Source of the DNA: Pseudomonas helvetica
Lineage (GTDB): Bacteria; Pseudomonadota; Gammaproteobacteria; Pseudomonadales; Pseudomonadaceae
DNA length: 64,000 bases
Reading direction: 5' to 3'
NCBI RefSeq assembly: GCF_039908645.1
Contig: NZ_CP150917.1
Location: 5,219,501-5,283,500, forward strand
The notes under the pieces were generated by a model that was not told where the DNA came from, ran no database searches, and saw nothing but the letters and a program-made list of their open reading frames with translations. This document shows positions 54,978 through 64,000 of this stretch, piece after piece. Made by a program: the position numbers and the translations under genes. Positions within the stretch are counted from its first letter, which is position 1. Every line of letters begins with the position of its first letter.

Positions 54978-55613
54978 TCAGCCGCGGTGTCGAGACTCCA
55001 CTGCCTTGCGCAGGGTGTCGATCAACGCCTGGATACGGGCGTGCTGCATTTTCATCGAAGCTTTGTTGACGATCAGCCGGGAGCTGATGGCAGCAATGAA
55101 ATCCTGTGGCTCCAGGCCGTTGGCCCGCAGCGTGTTGCCGGTATCGACCACGTCGATGATCTTGTCCGCCAGACCGATCAGCGGTGCCAGCTCCATCGAG
55201 CCATATAGCTTGATGATGTCGACCTGACGACCCTGCTCTGCGTAATAACGCTTGGCAACGTTGACGAACTTGGTGGCGATGCGCAGACGACCCTTGGGCT
55301 CGACCGCGCCGACTTTACCTGCGGTCATCAGCTTGCACTGGGCAATTTGCAGGTCCAGTGGCTCGTACAGGCCCTGGCCGCCGTATTCCATCAGCACATC
55401 TTTACCGGCGACGCCCAGGTCAGCGGCACCATGCTCGACGTAGGTCGGCACATCGGTGGCACGCACGATCAGCAAGCGCACATCGGCCTGGGTCGTGGGG
55501 ATGATCAGCTTGCGGCTCTTGTCCGGATTCTCGGTCGGCACGATGCCCGCTTCAGCCAGAAGCGGCAGGGTGTCGTCAAGGATGCGGCCCTTGGACAGTG
55601 CGATGGTCAACAT
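54978..55613 (-). CDS. hisG: ATP phosphoribosyltransferase, short form
   Basis: A 211-residue catalytic subunit for the first step of histidine synthesis. At this length it is the short HisG form, which lacks the C-terminal regulatory domain and needs HisZ, encoded elsewhere in the genome. Family parts are [40 protein letters not shown] and [20 protein letters not shown]. Upstream gene is murA. Confidence 0.96.
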   Translation of the reverse strand: MLTIALSKGRILDDTLPLLAEAGIVPTENPDKSRKLIIPTTQADVRLLIVRATDVPTYVEHGAADLGVAGKDVLMEYGGQGLYEPLDLQIAQCKLMTAGKVGAVEPKGRLRIATKFVNVAKRYYAEQGRQVDIIKLYGSMELAPLIGLADKIIDVVDTGNTLRANGLEPQDFIAAISSRLIVNKASMKMQHARIQALIDTLRKAVESRHRG

Positions 55614-55672
55614 GGGAAACGTCAGTCCTTATCAAGGTACTCATGCCCGGTCGCAAATGGCGCCGGACACAC

Positions 55673-55694
55673 ATCGAGCCGTAACGGGCTCGAT
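55673..55694. terminator. Perfect 8-bp hairpin between murA and hisG
   Basis: ATCGAGCC-GTAACG-GGCTCGAT is a perfect stem 45 bp after the murA stop. No T-run follows on the minus strand, so it may weaken rather than end transcription into hisG. Confidence 0.4.
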
Positions 55695-55738
55695 CTTAAC
55701 AAATCAACGGGCACGTCCCTGCGCCCATGAAGCAGAAA

Positions 55739-57278
<1,540 letters not shown>

Positions 57279-57328
57279 GCTCAACCTCAATCGGCGCCCT
57301 GTGCGCGCGGGTCGGACATCATACAAAA

Positions 57329-57377
57329 AAGCCCCGCGCCTGCGAACCCCGCATAGCAGGACTCTGACGGGGGGCTT
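57329..57377 (-). terminator. Terminator-like stem-loop after mlaB
   Basis: Read on the minus strand, AAGCCCC pairs with GGGGCTT, and TTTTTT follows. A smaller stem may form in the loop. It lies after mlaB and before ibaG. Confidence 0.6.
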
Positions 57378-57392
57378 CTTTATAGATGATAG

Positions 57393-57698
57393 TTAGGGGT
57401 GTGCCAACAGCTCGGTCAATTCGCTGACCTGAGCGATTTCACGCATGTCGTCAGGCAAGGCACGGATGCTCAGCGCCTTGCCCGCCGCTTGCGCGTCACG
57501 CATGAAACACAGCAACAACGACAAACCGACGCTGCTGGACTTTTGCACACCCGAGCAATCAACTACCAGGGCTGACGCGGTGCTCGACTTGATCAAGGCC
57601 TGGCCCTGCTTGCGCAGGGCCGGCCCGGTACGGTAATCGAGTACGCCGCTGAGCATCAGCTCACCGGCCTCACCCATGCTGACAGCCGACTCACTCAT
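57393..57698 (-). CDS. mlaB: STAS-domain protein MlaB
   Basis: A 101-residue STAS-domain protein (SGVLDYRTGPALRKQGQALI, ALVVDCSGVQKSSSVGLSLL). MlaB binds the ATPase MlaF and is needed for the MlaFEDB complex. It is the last of five co-directional mla genes and overlaps mlaC by 4 bases. Confidence 0.9.
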   Translation of the reverse strand: MSESAVSMGEAGELMLSGVLDYRTGPALRKQGQALIKSSTASALVVDCSGVQKSSSVGLSLLLCFMRDAQAAGKALSIRALPDDMREIAQVSELTELLAHP

Positions 57699-58354
57699 TG
57701 GGCGGGCTTCTTCTGAGTCGTTTCTGCGTCGGTCTTTTCCTTGGCTTTGGCGACTTCACCGGCCCAACCATTGATGGTCGCGTCCAGGTTATTGCCATTG
57801 CGCTGCATCGCGTCGCTGAACTGATCACGGAACAGCTTGCCAATGTTGATGCCGTTGATGATCACGTTACGCAGCTTCCACTCGCCATTGATCTTTTCGA
57901 GTGTGTAGGACACAGGATAGATCGCGCCGTTGCTGCCTTTGACCGTCATGCCAACGCTGGTTCGGTCTCCCGATTCATCCTTGGCCGCATCAACGGTAAT
58001 GCCCTGATTGTTGTACTCAAGCAAAGCATTGCCATAGAACTGGAAGAGCCCGCGCTTGAAGTTATCTTCAAAGGTTTTCATTTGCGCAGGTGTGGCATTG
58101 CGCGAGTACTTGACCGTCATGATGCTCTTGGAGATGCCCTCGGCATCCACCACGGGCCCGACGATGGTGTTCAAGGCATCGTAGAAACCGTTCGGATCCT
58201 GCTTGTACTTCGCTTTATTGGCCGACAGATCGGCGAGCAACCGATTGGTGGTGTCCTGCACGATATCGTGCGCGGACTGCGCAGCCACGGCGTTACCCAT
58301 GAACGGCAAGACCGCCAGTAATACCAACAGGCCACGTCGCAAGGTTGAGATCAT
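57695..58354 (-). CDS. mlaC: Periplasmic phospholipid carrier MlaC
   Basis: A 219-residue secreted protein with a signal peptide (LRRGLLVLLAVLPFMGNAVA) and the MlaC (Tol_Tol_Ttg2) fold (IMTVKYSRNATPAQMKTFED, YGNALLEYNNQGITVDAAK). It ferries phospholipids between the outer and inner membranes. The C-terminal tail is rich in Lys and Thr. Confidence 0.94.
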   Translation of the reverse strand: MISTLRRGLLVLLAVLPFMGNAVAAQSAHDIVQDTTNRLLADLSANKAKYKQDPNGFYDALNTIVGPVVDAEGISKSIMTVKYSRNATPAQMKTFEDNFKRGLFQFYGNALLEYNNQGITVDAAKDESGDRTSVGMTVKGSNGAIYPVSYTLEKINGEWKLRNVIINGINIGKLFRDQFSDAMQRNGNNLDATINGWAGEVAKAKEKTDAETTQKKPAQ

Positions 58355-58365
58355 GAAAAAACTCC

Positions 58366-58833
58366 TTATTTGGCGTCTTTGCTAACGGTATTGAGCAGGA
58401 ATTTACCGATCAGGTCTTCGAGCACCAGCGATGACTGCGTATCATGGATGGTCCCGCCATCCTTGAGCAGGGCCTGTTCCCCGCCCACGCTGATACCGAT
58501 GTATTTCTCACCCAACAGGCCAGCGGTGAGGATAGATGCAGTGGAGTCGGTCGGCAGATTATCTACCCGCTTTTCCAGCTGCATGGTCACTCGTCCGGTG
58601 AAGCTGTCGCGATCCAGATCGATTGCCGTGACCTTGCCGATGGTCACACCGGCCATGGTCACTTTTGATCTGACCGTCAAACCGGCGATATTGTCGAAGT
58701 ACGCATAAAGTTTATAGCTGTCGGTGCTCGAAACAGGGGACAGTCCACTGACCCGCAGGGCAAGCAACACTAAAGCCAGGATGCCAGCCAGCAAGAAAAG
58801 GCCGACACCGATTTCCAGGGTGCGGTTTTGCAT
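58366..58833 (-). CDS. mlaD: MCE-domain protein MlaD
   Basis: A 155-residue inner-membrane-anchored MCE protein: one N-terminal membrane segment (GLFLLAGILALVLLALRV), then the MCE fold (FDNIAGLTVRSKVTMAGVTI, SILTAGLLGEKYIGISVGGE). It forms a hexameric ring over MlaE. Its start follows the mlaE stop by one-base overlap. Confidence 0.95.
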   Translation of the reverse strand: MQNRTLEIGVGLFLLAGILALVLLALRVSGLSPVSSTDSYKLYAYFDNIAGLTVRSKVTMAGVTIGKVTAIDLDRDSFTGRVTMQLEKRVDNLPTDSTASILTAGLLGEKYIGISVGGEQALLKDGGTIHDTQSSLVLEDLIGKFLLNTVSKDAK

Positions 58834-59630
58834 CAGAAATCTCCAAACATCAAGGCAGTCAAAATAAAGTCCAGGCCGAGGATGGCCAATGAGGCATACA
58901 CCACGGTTTTGGTGGTGGCACGACTGATCCCTTCCGAAGTGGGCTCACAGTCATAGCCTTGAAATACGGCGATCCAGGTCACGACAAAGGCAAAGACAAT
59001 GCTTTTAATGATGCCATTGAATACGTCACCGTCGAACGTCACGCTGTTTTGCATGTTCGACCAGTAGGAACCTTCATACACACCCAACCAGTCGACAGCC
59101 ACCCAGGAGCCGCCCCAGATACCGACCACGCTGAAAATCATCGCCAGCACTGGTAGGGAAATGAAGCCGGCCCACAGTCGGGGGGCAATGATGTACTTGA
59201 GCGGGTCGACGCCAATCATTTCCAGACTGGACAACTGCTCGGTGGACTTCATGTTGCCGATCTCGGCGGTCAACGCAGAACCGGCACGCCCGGCGAACAG
59301 CAATGCGGTCACCACCGGCCCCAGCTCACGCAACAGCGTCAGCGCAACCATCTGCCCGACCGCCTGCTCCGAACCGTAGCTGGACAAAATGTTGAAGCCC
59401 TGTAGCGCCAGCACCATGCCGATGAATATCCCGGAGACCACGATGATCACCAGGGACATCACGCCGACCGAGTGCAACTGCTTGACCAGCAGCCCAAATC
59501 CGCCGCTGACGCCACCACGCCCCAGCAGGGCGTGAAACAGGAACAGTGATGAACGACCGAGCACCGCGATGCTGTCGATGCCGGCCTGGCCGAATCGACG
59601 AACTCTCTCTATTAGTGAAATCTTGCGCAT
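58833..59630 (-). CDS. mlaE: ABC transporter permease MlaE
   Basis: A 265-residue inner-membrane permease with five to six hydrophobic segments. MlaE signatures are [59 protein letters not shown] and the later LRELG-linked helix. Part of the Mla complex that keeps outer-membrane lipid asymmetry. One-base overlap with mlaF. Confidence 0.95.
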   Translation of the reverse strand: MRKISLIERVRRFGQAGIDSIAVLGRSSLFLFHALLGRGGVSGGFGLLVKQLHSVGVMSLVIIVVSGIFIGMVLALQGFNILSSYGSEQAVGQMVALTLLRELGPVVTALLFAGRAGSALTAEIGNMKSTEQLSSLEMIGVDPLKYIIAPRLWAGFISLPVLAMIFSVVGIWGGSWVAVDWLGVYEGSYWSNMQNSVTFDGDVFNGIIKSIVFAFVVTWIAVFQGYDCEPTSEGISRATTKTVVYASLAILGLDFILTALMFGDF

Positions 59631-60439
59631 CAGCGCTTCCCCAGAAGATCTGCGCGGTAATCCGTCGCTGGAAAGTGGAACGGTACCGGCCCGTCTGGAT
59701 CGCCCTTCATGAATTGGTGAATCCGCGGATTATCGGAGTTCATCAGTTCATCGGGAGTCCCCTGCCCCAACACCTGCCCATCGCCTACAACATACAGGTA
59801 GTCGGCAATACTCGCGGTTTCGGCCAGATCATGGGAAACCACGATGCTGGTGATGCCCAAGGCGTCGTTAAGCAGACGGATCAGGCGCACCAGAACGCCC
59901 ATGGCGATTGGGTCCTGACCGACAAAAGGCTCGTCATACATCAGAATTTGCGGATCGAGGGCAATCGCCCGTGCCAGCGCAACACGGCGCTTCATGCCGC
60001 CGGACAACTCATCGGGCATCAGGTCGATAGCACCGCGCAACCCCACCGCCTGCAATTTGAGCAGGACGATGTCTCGGATCATTTCATCCGGAAGTTTGGT
60101 ATGAACACGCAGCGGAAAGGCAATGTTTTCGAAAACATCGAGGTCCGTGAACAGCGCGCCGCTCTGAAACAGCACGCCCATATGCTTGCGCGCATCGAAC
60201 AGGTCGCTACGAGACAGCGTGGGCAAATTTTGCCCGTTGACCCACACTTCGCCACTTGAAGGGCGCAACTGTGCGCCCATCAGGCGCAGCAGCGTGGTTT
60301 TTCCGCAACCGGAAGGTCCCATGATGCCGGTGACCTTACCGCGCGGAATGCGAATATCGACATTATTGAAAATGCTGCGCGCGCCGCGCTTGAAGGACAC
60401 TCCCTTCAGCTCGACCGCGTAGGCGTTATCGGCACTCAT
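59630..60439 (-). CDS. mlaF: ABC transporter ATPase MlaF
   Basis: A 269-residue ATPase. Walker [15 protein letters not shown], signature [15 protein letters not shown], Walker [15 protein letters not shown]-loop VVSHDLAE. It powers MlaE. First gene of the minus-strand operon mlaF-E-D-C-B, divergent from kdsD. Confidence 0.96.
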   Translation of the reverse strand: MSADNAYAVELKGVSFKRGARSIFNNVDIRIPRGKVTGIMGPSGCGKTTLLRLMGAQLRPSSGEVWVNGQNLPTLSRSDLFDARKHMGVLFQSGALFTDLDVFENIAFPLRVHTKLPDEMIRDIVLLKLQAVGLRGAIDLMPDELSGGMKRRVALARAIALDPQILMYDEPFVGQDPIAMGVLVRLIRLLNDALGITSIVVSHDLAETASIADYLYVVGDGQVLGQGTPDELMNSDNPRIHQFMKGDPDGPVPFHFPATDYRADLLGKR

Positions 60440-60676
60440 CTAAACTCCTTGCGATGCAAGCCTCTCACTCGGACGCCGGGCTCCCTGCCGAGAGCACACA
60501 ACATCCTGGGCAGGCCGAACTGGCGACGAACTATATCACCGCTAATGCAAAGCGCCCAAGGCCGAAGCCCGCGGTGTTCAGCATCAAGACAGGCAAATAG
60601 ACACAAGTTTCAGCGTTTGCGGGGGTCGCCTGAATAAAGCACGACGAACTAACGTGAGGGATTTGCTCATTACCGC

Positions 60677-60682
60677 TATAAT
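60677..60682 (+). promoter_or_regulatory. Perfect -10 box upstream of kdsD
   Basis: TATAAT at 60677-60682, 34 bp before the kdsD ATG. No clear -35 at usual spacing. Confidence 0.5.
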
Positions 60683-60715
60683 CGCCGCCTTTTCTCAGGC
60701 TATACGATTTCTGAC

Positions 60716-61690
60716 ATGAGCCAATCCAGCGACCTGATTCAATCAGCACAACGCACCATCCGCCTCGAGCTTGAAGCCGTAGAAGGCTTGCTGGCCCACA
60801 TCGACGCAGATTTCGTACGCGCTTGCGAGATGATTCTGGCCAGCAAAGGCCGCGTGGTCGTGGTCGGCATGGGCAAATCCGGGCACATCGGCAACAAGAT
60901 TGCCGCCACCCTCGCCAGCACCGGCACCACGGCTTTTTTCGTACACCCCGCCGAAGCCAGTCACGGCGACATGGGCATGATCACTCGCGATGACATCATC
61001 CTCGCGCTGTCGAACTCCGGCTCCACCAATGAAATCGTCACGCTGCTGCCGCTGATCAAGCGTCTGGGCATCAAGCTGATCAGCCTGACCGGCAATCCTG
61101 ATTCGCCGCTGGCCAAGGCTGCCGAGGTGAACCTCAATGTTCATGTCGAGCACGAAGCGTGCCCGCTGAACCTGGCACCGACCTCCTCCACCACGGCAGC
61201 GCTGGTAATGGGTGATGCACTGGCCGTTGCCTTGCTGGAAGCCCGCGGCTTCACTGCCGAAGATTTCGCGTTCTCACACCCGGGCGGCGCTCTGGGTCGC
61301 CGTTTGTTGCTGAAAGTCGAAAATGTCATGCATGCCGGCCAGGAGCTGCCGCAAGTAGTCCGCGGCACACCGCTCAAAGACGCGCTGATGGAAATGACCC
61401 GCAAGGGCCTGGGCATGACCGTGGTACTGGAAGCTGACGGCAAACTCGCCGGCATTTTCACCGACGGCGACCTGCGTCGCACACTCGACCGGACCATCGA
61501 CATCCATCAAGCCACCATTGACGACGTCATGACGCCGCATGGCAAGACTGCGCGCGCCGAAATGCTCGCCGCCGAAGCCCTGAAAATCATGGAAGACCAC
61601 AAAATCAACGCACTGGTGGTGGTCGACAACGAGGACCGTCCGGTGGGCGCCTTGAACATGCACGACTTGCTGCGCGCGGGAGTAATGTAA
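60716..61690 (+). CDS. kdsD: Arabinose-5-phosphate isomerase
   Basis: A 324-residue enzyme converting ribulose-5-phosphate to arabinose-5-phosphate for Kdo in LPS. An N-terminal SIS domain (VVVGMGKSGHIGNKIAATLA, ALSNSGSTNEIVTLLP, TSSTTAALVMGDALA) is followed by two CBS domains (MTRKGLGMTVVLEADGKLAG, MEDHKINALVVVDNED). One-base overlap with kdsC. Confidence 0.96.
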   Translation: MSQSSDLIQSAQRTIRLELEAVEGLLAHIDADFVRACEMILASKGRVVVVGMGKSGHIGNKIAATLASTGTTAFFVHPAEASHGDMGMITRDDIILALSNSGSTNEIVTLLPLIKRLGIKLISLTGNPDSPLAKAAEVNLNVHVEHEACPLNLAPTSSTTAALVMGDALAVALLEARGFTAEDFAFSHPGGALGRRLLLKVENVMHAGQELPQVVRGTPLKDALMEMTRKGLGMTVVLEADGKLAGIFTDGDLRRTLDRTIDIHQATIDDVMTPHGKTARAEMLAAEALKIMEDHKINALVVVDNEDRPVGALNMHDLLRAGVM

Positions 61691-62214
61691 TGAGCACGGA
61701 CCTGCTGCAACGCGGCAAAAACATCAAGCTCGCGGTCTTCGACGTCGATGGCGTGCTGACCGACGGCCGCCTGTACTTTCTCGAAGACGGCAGCGAATTC
61801 AAGACCTTCAACACGCTCGACGGCCAGGGCATCAAAATGCTGATGGCCTCCGGCGTGACGACCGCCATCATCAGCGGACGCAAGACCCCGGTGGTCGAGC
61901 GACGCGCCAAAAACCTTGGTATTCCTCACCTGTATCAGGGCCGCGAGGACAAACTGGTAGTGCTCGACGAGCTTCTGGCGCAACTGGGCCTAAGCTATGA
62001 ACAGGTTGCCTACCTGGGCGACGACCTGCCGGATCTGCCGGTGATTCGCCGTGTTGGCCTGGGCATGGCAGTGGCCAACGCCGCCAGCTTCGTCCGCGAA
62101 AACGCTCACGGCATCACTCAGGCCCGTGGCGGCGAAGGTGCCGCTCGCGAGTTCTGTGAGCTGATCCTGCGTGCCCAGGGCAACCTTGAAGCGGCTAATG
62201 CCGCGTACCTGTGA
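61690..62214 (+). CDS. kdsC: Kdo-8-phosphate phosphatase
   Basis: A 174-residue HAD-family phosphatase. Motif I DVDGVLTDGRLYF, motif II IISGRKTPVVE, motif III/IV YLGDDLPDLPVIRRVG. It removes phosphate from Kdo-8-phosphate. Between kdsD and lptC in one operon. Confidence 0.96.
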   Translation: MSTDLLQRGKNIKLAVFDVDGVLTDGRLYFLEDGSEFKTFNTLDGQGIKMLMASGVTTAIISGRKTPVVERRAKNLGIPHLYQGREDKLVVLDELLAQLGLSYEQVAYLGDDLPDLPVIRRVGLGMAVANAASFVRENAHGITQARGGEGAAREFCELILRAQGNLEAANAAYL

Positions 62215-62221
62215 GCCACTT

Positions 62222-62794
62222 ATGCTGAGCAAGAAAATTCGCAACATAGTGTTTTTCGGGGTCATTGCCGCGTTGCTCGCGGCCGTTGGCTACTGGAACA
62301 TCAGCCCGGAACGCTTTCTCGACAAGCCGGTAGCGCACGTCGACGAGAGCCAGATCGACTACTACGCCATCAACGCCCACAGCGTGCAGTACCTGCCCGA
62401 TGGCAAATTGCAGTATGACCTGACATCCGACAAGGTCGAGCACGTCAAAGCAACCGACATCACCCTGCTGACCAACCCCGACCTGAACATGTATCGGGGC
62501 ACCGCGTACCCCTGGCACATCCAGAGCAAGCGTGGCGAGGTCAATTCAGGCGGCACTGAAGTTGAATTGATCGACTCGGTACGTATCGCACGCACGGACG
62601 AGCAGAACCGCCCGATGCTGATTACCAGTAGTCGTATGACGGTATTCCCGCAACAGCAATATGCGCAGACCCAGCAAGCCGTTAGAATCGACGGCGCTGG
62701 TGGTGTATCGACTGGTAACGGAATGAAAGCGTATTTGAAAGACAGCAGGATACACCTGCTATCGAACGTAAGAGGACAGTATGAGGCTCGTTAA
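62222..62794 (+). CDS. lptC: LPS transport protein LptC
   Basis: A 190-residue protein with a single N-terminal membrane anchor (IRNIVFFGVIAALLAAVGYW) and a periplasmic beta-jellyroll (YLPDGKLQYDLTSDKVEHVK, LITSSRMTVFPQQ). It passes LPS to LptA. I use the ATG at 62222. Its end overlaps lptA by 14 bases. Confidence 0.94.
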   Translation: MLSKKIRNIVFFGVIAALLAAVGYWNISPERFLDKPVAHVDESQIDYYAINAHSVQYLPDGKLQYDLTSDKVEHVKATDITLLTNPDLNMYRGTAYPWHIQSKRGEVNSGGTEVELIDSVRIARTDEQNRPMLITSSRMTVFPQQQYAQTQQAVRIDGAGGVSTGNGMKAYLKDSRIHLLSNVRGQYEAR

Positions 62795-63326
62795 AACTCT
62801 CCCTATTTTGCTCAGTCTGGGCGCAGCACTGGGAAGCGTGAGCGCCTGGGCTCTGCCGAACGATAGCCAGCAACCCATTCGCATTCAGGCTGACGATGCT
62901 CAGCTGGACGACAAGAATGGCGTGGCCACCTACAAAGGTGACGTGATCATTACCCAGGGCTCGATGATCATCAAAGGCAACACCGTGACCATCACCCGCA
63001 CCAAGGCCGGCGATATCGATGTCGTGACCTCGGTGGGCAACCTGGCGTATTTCGAGCAGTTGCAAAAGCCGACCGACACCAAACCCGTCCAGGGCTACGG
63101 GGTGACTATCCAGTACCATGCCGCGCAAAACCGCATCGTACTGATCGACCGTGCCAAGGTGATCAACGAAGGCAACACCACCGAAGGCGAGAAAATCGTC
63201 TACGACACCGTCAAGCAGGTTGCTAACGCAGGCCGCGCTACCGGTGCCTCGGTCACTGCGCCGCGCCCACGGGTCGATATGGTGATCCAGCCGAAAAAGA
63301 AAACCGACGAGCAGAAGGCCCAGTAA
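62781..63326 (+). CDS. lptA: Periplasmic LPS bridge protein LptA
   Basis: A 181-residue secreted protein with a signal peptide ([18 protein letters not shown]) and the LptA jellyroll ([40 protein letters not shown]). It polymerises into the bridge carrying LPS across the periplasm. Its stop overlaps the lptB start. Confidence 0.95.
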   Translation: MRLVKTLPILLSLGAALGSVSAWALPNDSQQPIRIQADDAQLDDKNGVATYKGDVIITQGSMIIKGNTVTITRTKAGDIDVVTSVGNLAYFEQLQKPTDTKPVQGYGVTIQYHAAQNRIVLIDRAKVINEGNTTEGEKIVYDTVKQVANAGRATGASVTAPRPRVDMVIQPKKKTDEQKAQ

Positions 63327-64000
63327 TGGCAACTCTGAAAGCCCAGCATCTGGCCAAGAGCTACAAGAGCCGCCAGGTCGTGCGTGACGTCAGCCTGTCG
63401 ATCGACAGCGGCCAGATCGTCGGCCTGCTTGGCCCGAACGGTGCCGGCAAGACAACCTGCTTCTACATGATCGTGGGCCTGGTCCAGGCCGATCAGGGGC
63501 GCGTACTGATCGACGACCTGGACGTCAGCCACCAGCCAATGCACGGTCGTGCACGAGCGGGTATTGGCTATCTGCCACAAGAAGCGTCGATCTTCCGCAA
63601 ACTCTCGGTCGCCGACAACATCATGGCCATCCTCGAGACCCGCAAGGAACTCGACAAGGCCGGTCGTCGCAAAGAGCTGGAAAGCCTGTTGCAGGAATTC
63701 CACATCAACCATATCCGCGACAACCTCGGCATGAGCCTTTCCGGTGGCGAACGTCGCCGTGTGGAAATCGCTCGCGCCCTGGCCACGGCACCGAAATTCA
63801 TCCTGCTCGACGAACCTTTCGCCGGCGTGGACCCGATTTCGGTGGGCGACATCAAGCAGATCATTCATCACCTCAAGGCCAAGGGTATCGGCGTGCTGAT
63901 CACGGACCACAACGTCCGTGAAACCCTGGACATCTGCGAAACCGCCTACATCGTCAACGACGGTCAATTGATCGCCGAAGGCGACGCCGAAACCATCCTG
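63326..64000 (+). CDS. lptB: LPS export ABC transporter ATPase LptB (cut by window end)
   Basis: The ATG at 63326 (overlapping the lptA TAA) opens a frame that is still open at base 64000, giving 225 residues of about 241. Walker [16 protein letters not shown]-loop region [15 protein letters not shown], signature [15 protein letters not shown], Walker [15 protein letters not shown]-loop [10 protein letters not shown]. It drives LPS extraction with LptFG. Only the C-terminal ~15 residues are missing. Confidence 0.96.
   Translation, partial: MATLKAQHLAKSYKSRQVVRDVSLSIDSGQIVGLLGPNGAGKTTCFYMIVGLVQADQGRVLIDDLDVSHQPMHGRARAGIGYLPQEASIFRKLSVADNIMAILETRKELDKAGRRKELESLLQEFHINHIRDNLGMSLSGGERRRVEIARALATAPKFILLDEPFAGVDPISVGDIKQIIHHLKAKGIGVLITDHNVRETLDICETAYIVNDGQLIAEGDAETIL

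Overview
The window looks like chromosomal DNA of a fluorescent Pseudomonas (P. fluorescens group). The reasons are the high GC content, several families of REP/REPIN palindromes, and a typical Pseudomonas core block: mlaFEDCB-ibaG-murA-hisGDC beside kdsD-kdsC-lptC-lptA-lptB, plus algW, cysD-cysNC, pta and trxB-cysZ. Assignments rest on reading the translated sequence and recalled family motifs; no database search was run.

Layout. 1-3140: end of a LysR-type regulator whose last ~50 bp, with a downstream REPIN, is tandemly repeated 11 times (period 243 bp). 3203-7354: 2-hydroxyacid dehydrogenase, an unknown protein and a DUF2165 membrane protein around a perfect 28-bp palindrome, then a divergent EamA exporter/AraC regulator pair. 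7376-18626: a TonB-rich region, all on the minus strand. It holds fecI-fecR, a self-contained exbD-tonB-receptor-exbB-5'-nucleotidase operon with a Pho-box-like site upstream, and a signal-transducing (STN) receptor coupled to a YncE-like beta-propeller. 18829-20513: alpha/beta hydrolase and class II aldolase.

20709-26385: a probable light-response and pterin island, with a flavodoxin, a short LOV photoreceptor, an unknown protein, a MerR/LitR-like regulator, a monooxygenase-fold membrane protein and folM-folE-folX. 26386-28617: a scar-like stretch with a decayed integrase, an AraC regulator, a cupin and an IS-end-like repeat. 28618-34001: an EmrAB/OMF-type tripartite efflux operon with its AraC regulator and a broken leuA 5' fragment. 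34567-49322: mostly housekeeping genes (hopJ-like, trxB, cysZ, glycosyltransferase, old yellow enzyme, glutathione peroxidase, FKBP isomerase, pta, acyltransferase, cysNC/cysD, Nif3, algW). 49464-52310: a TonB receptor plus a DUF4198 periplasmic protein. 52473-64000: histidine, peptidoglycan, lipid-asymmetry (Mla) and LPS (Kds/Lpt) genes, with lptB cut by the window end.

Most interesting: (1) the candidate phosphate-starvation TonB/nucleotidase operon lying between fecIR and the STN receptor it probably controls; (2) the LOV-LitR-pterin island; (3) the gene-tail-plus-REPIN tandem array; (4) two perfect long palindromes at promoter or start-codon positions.
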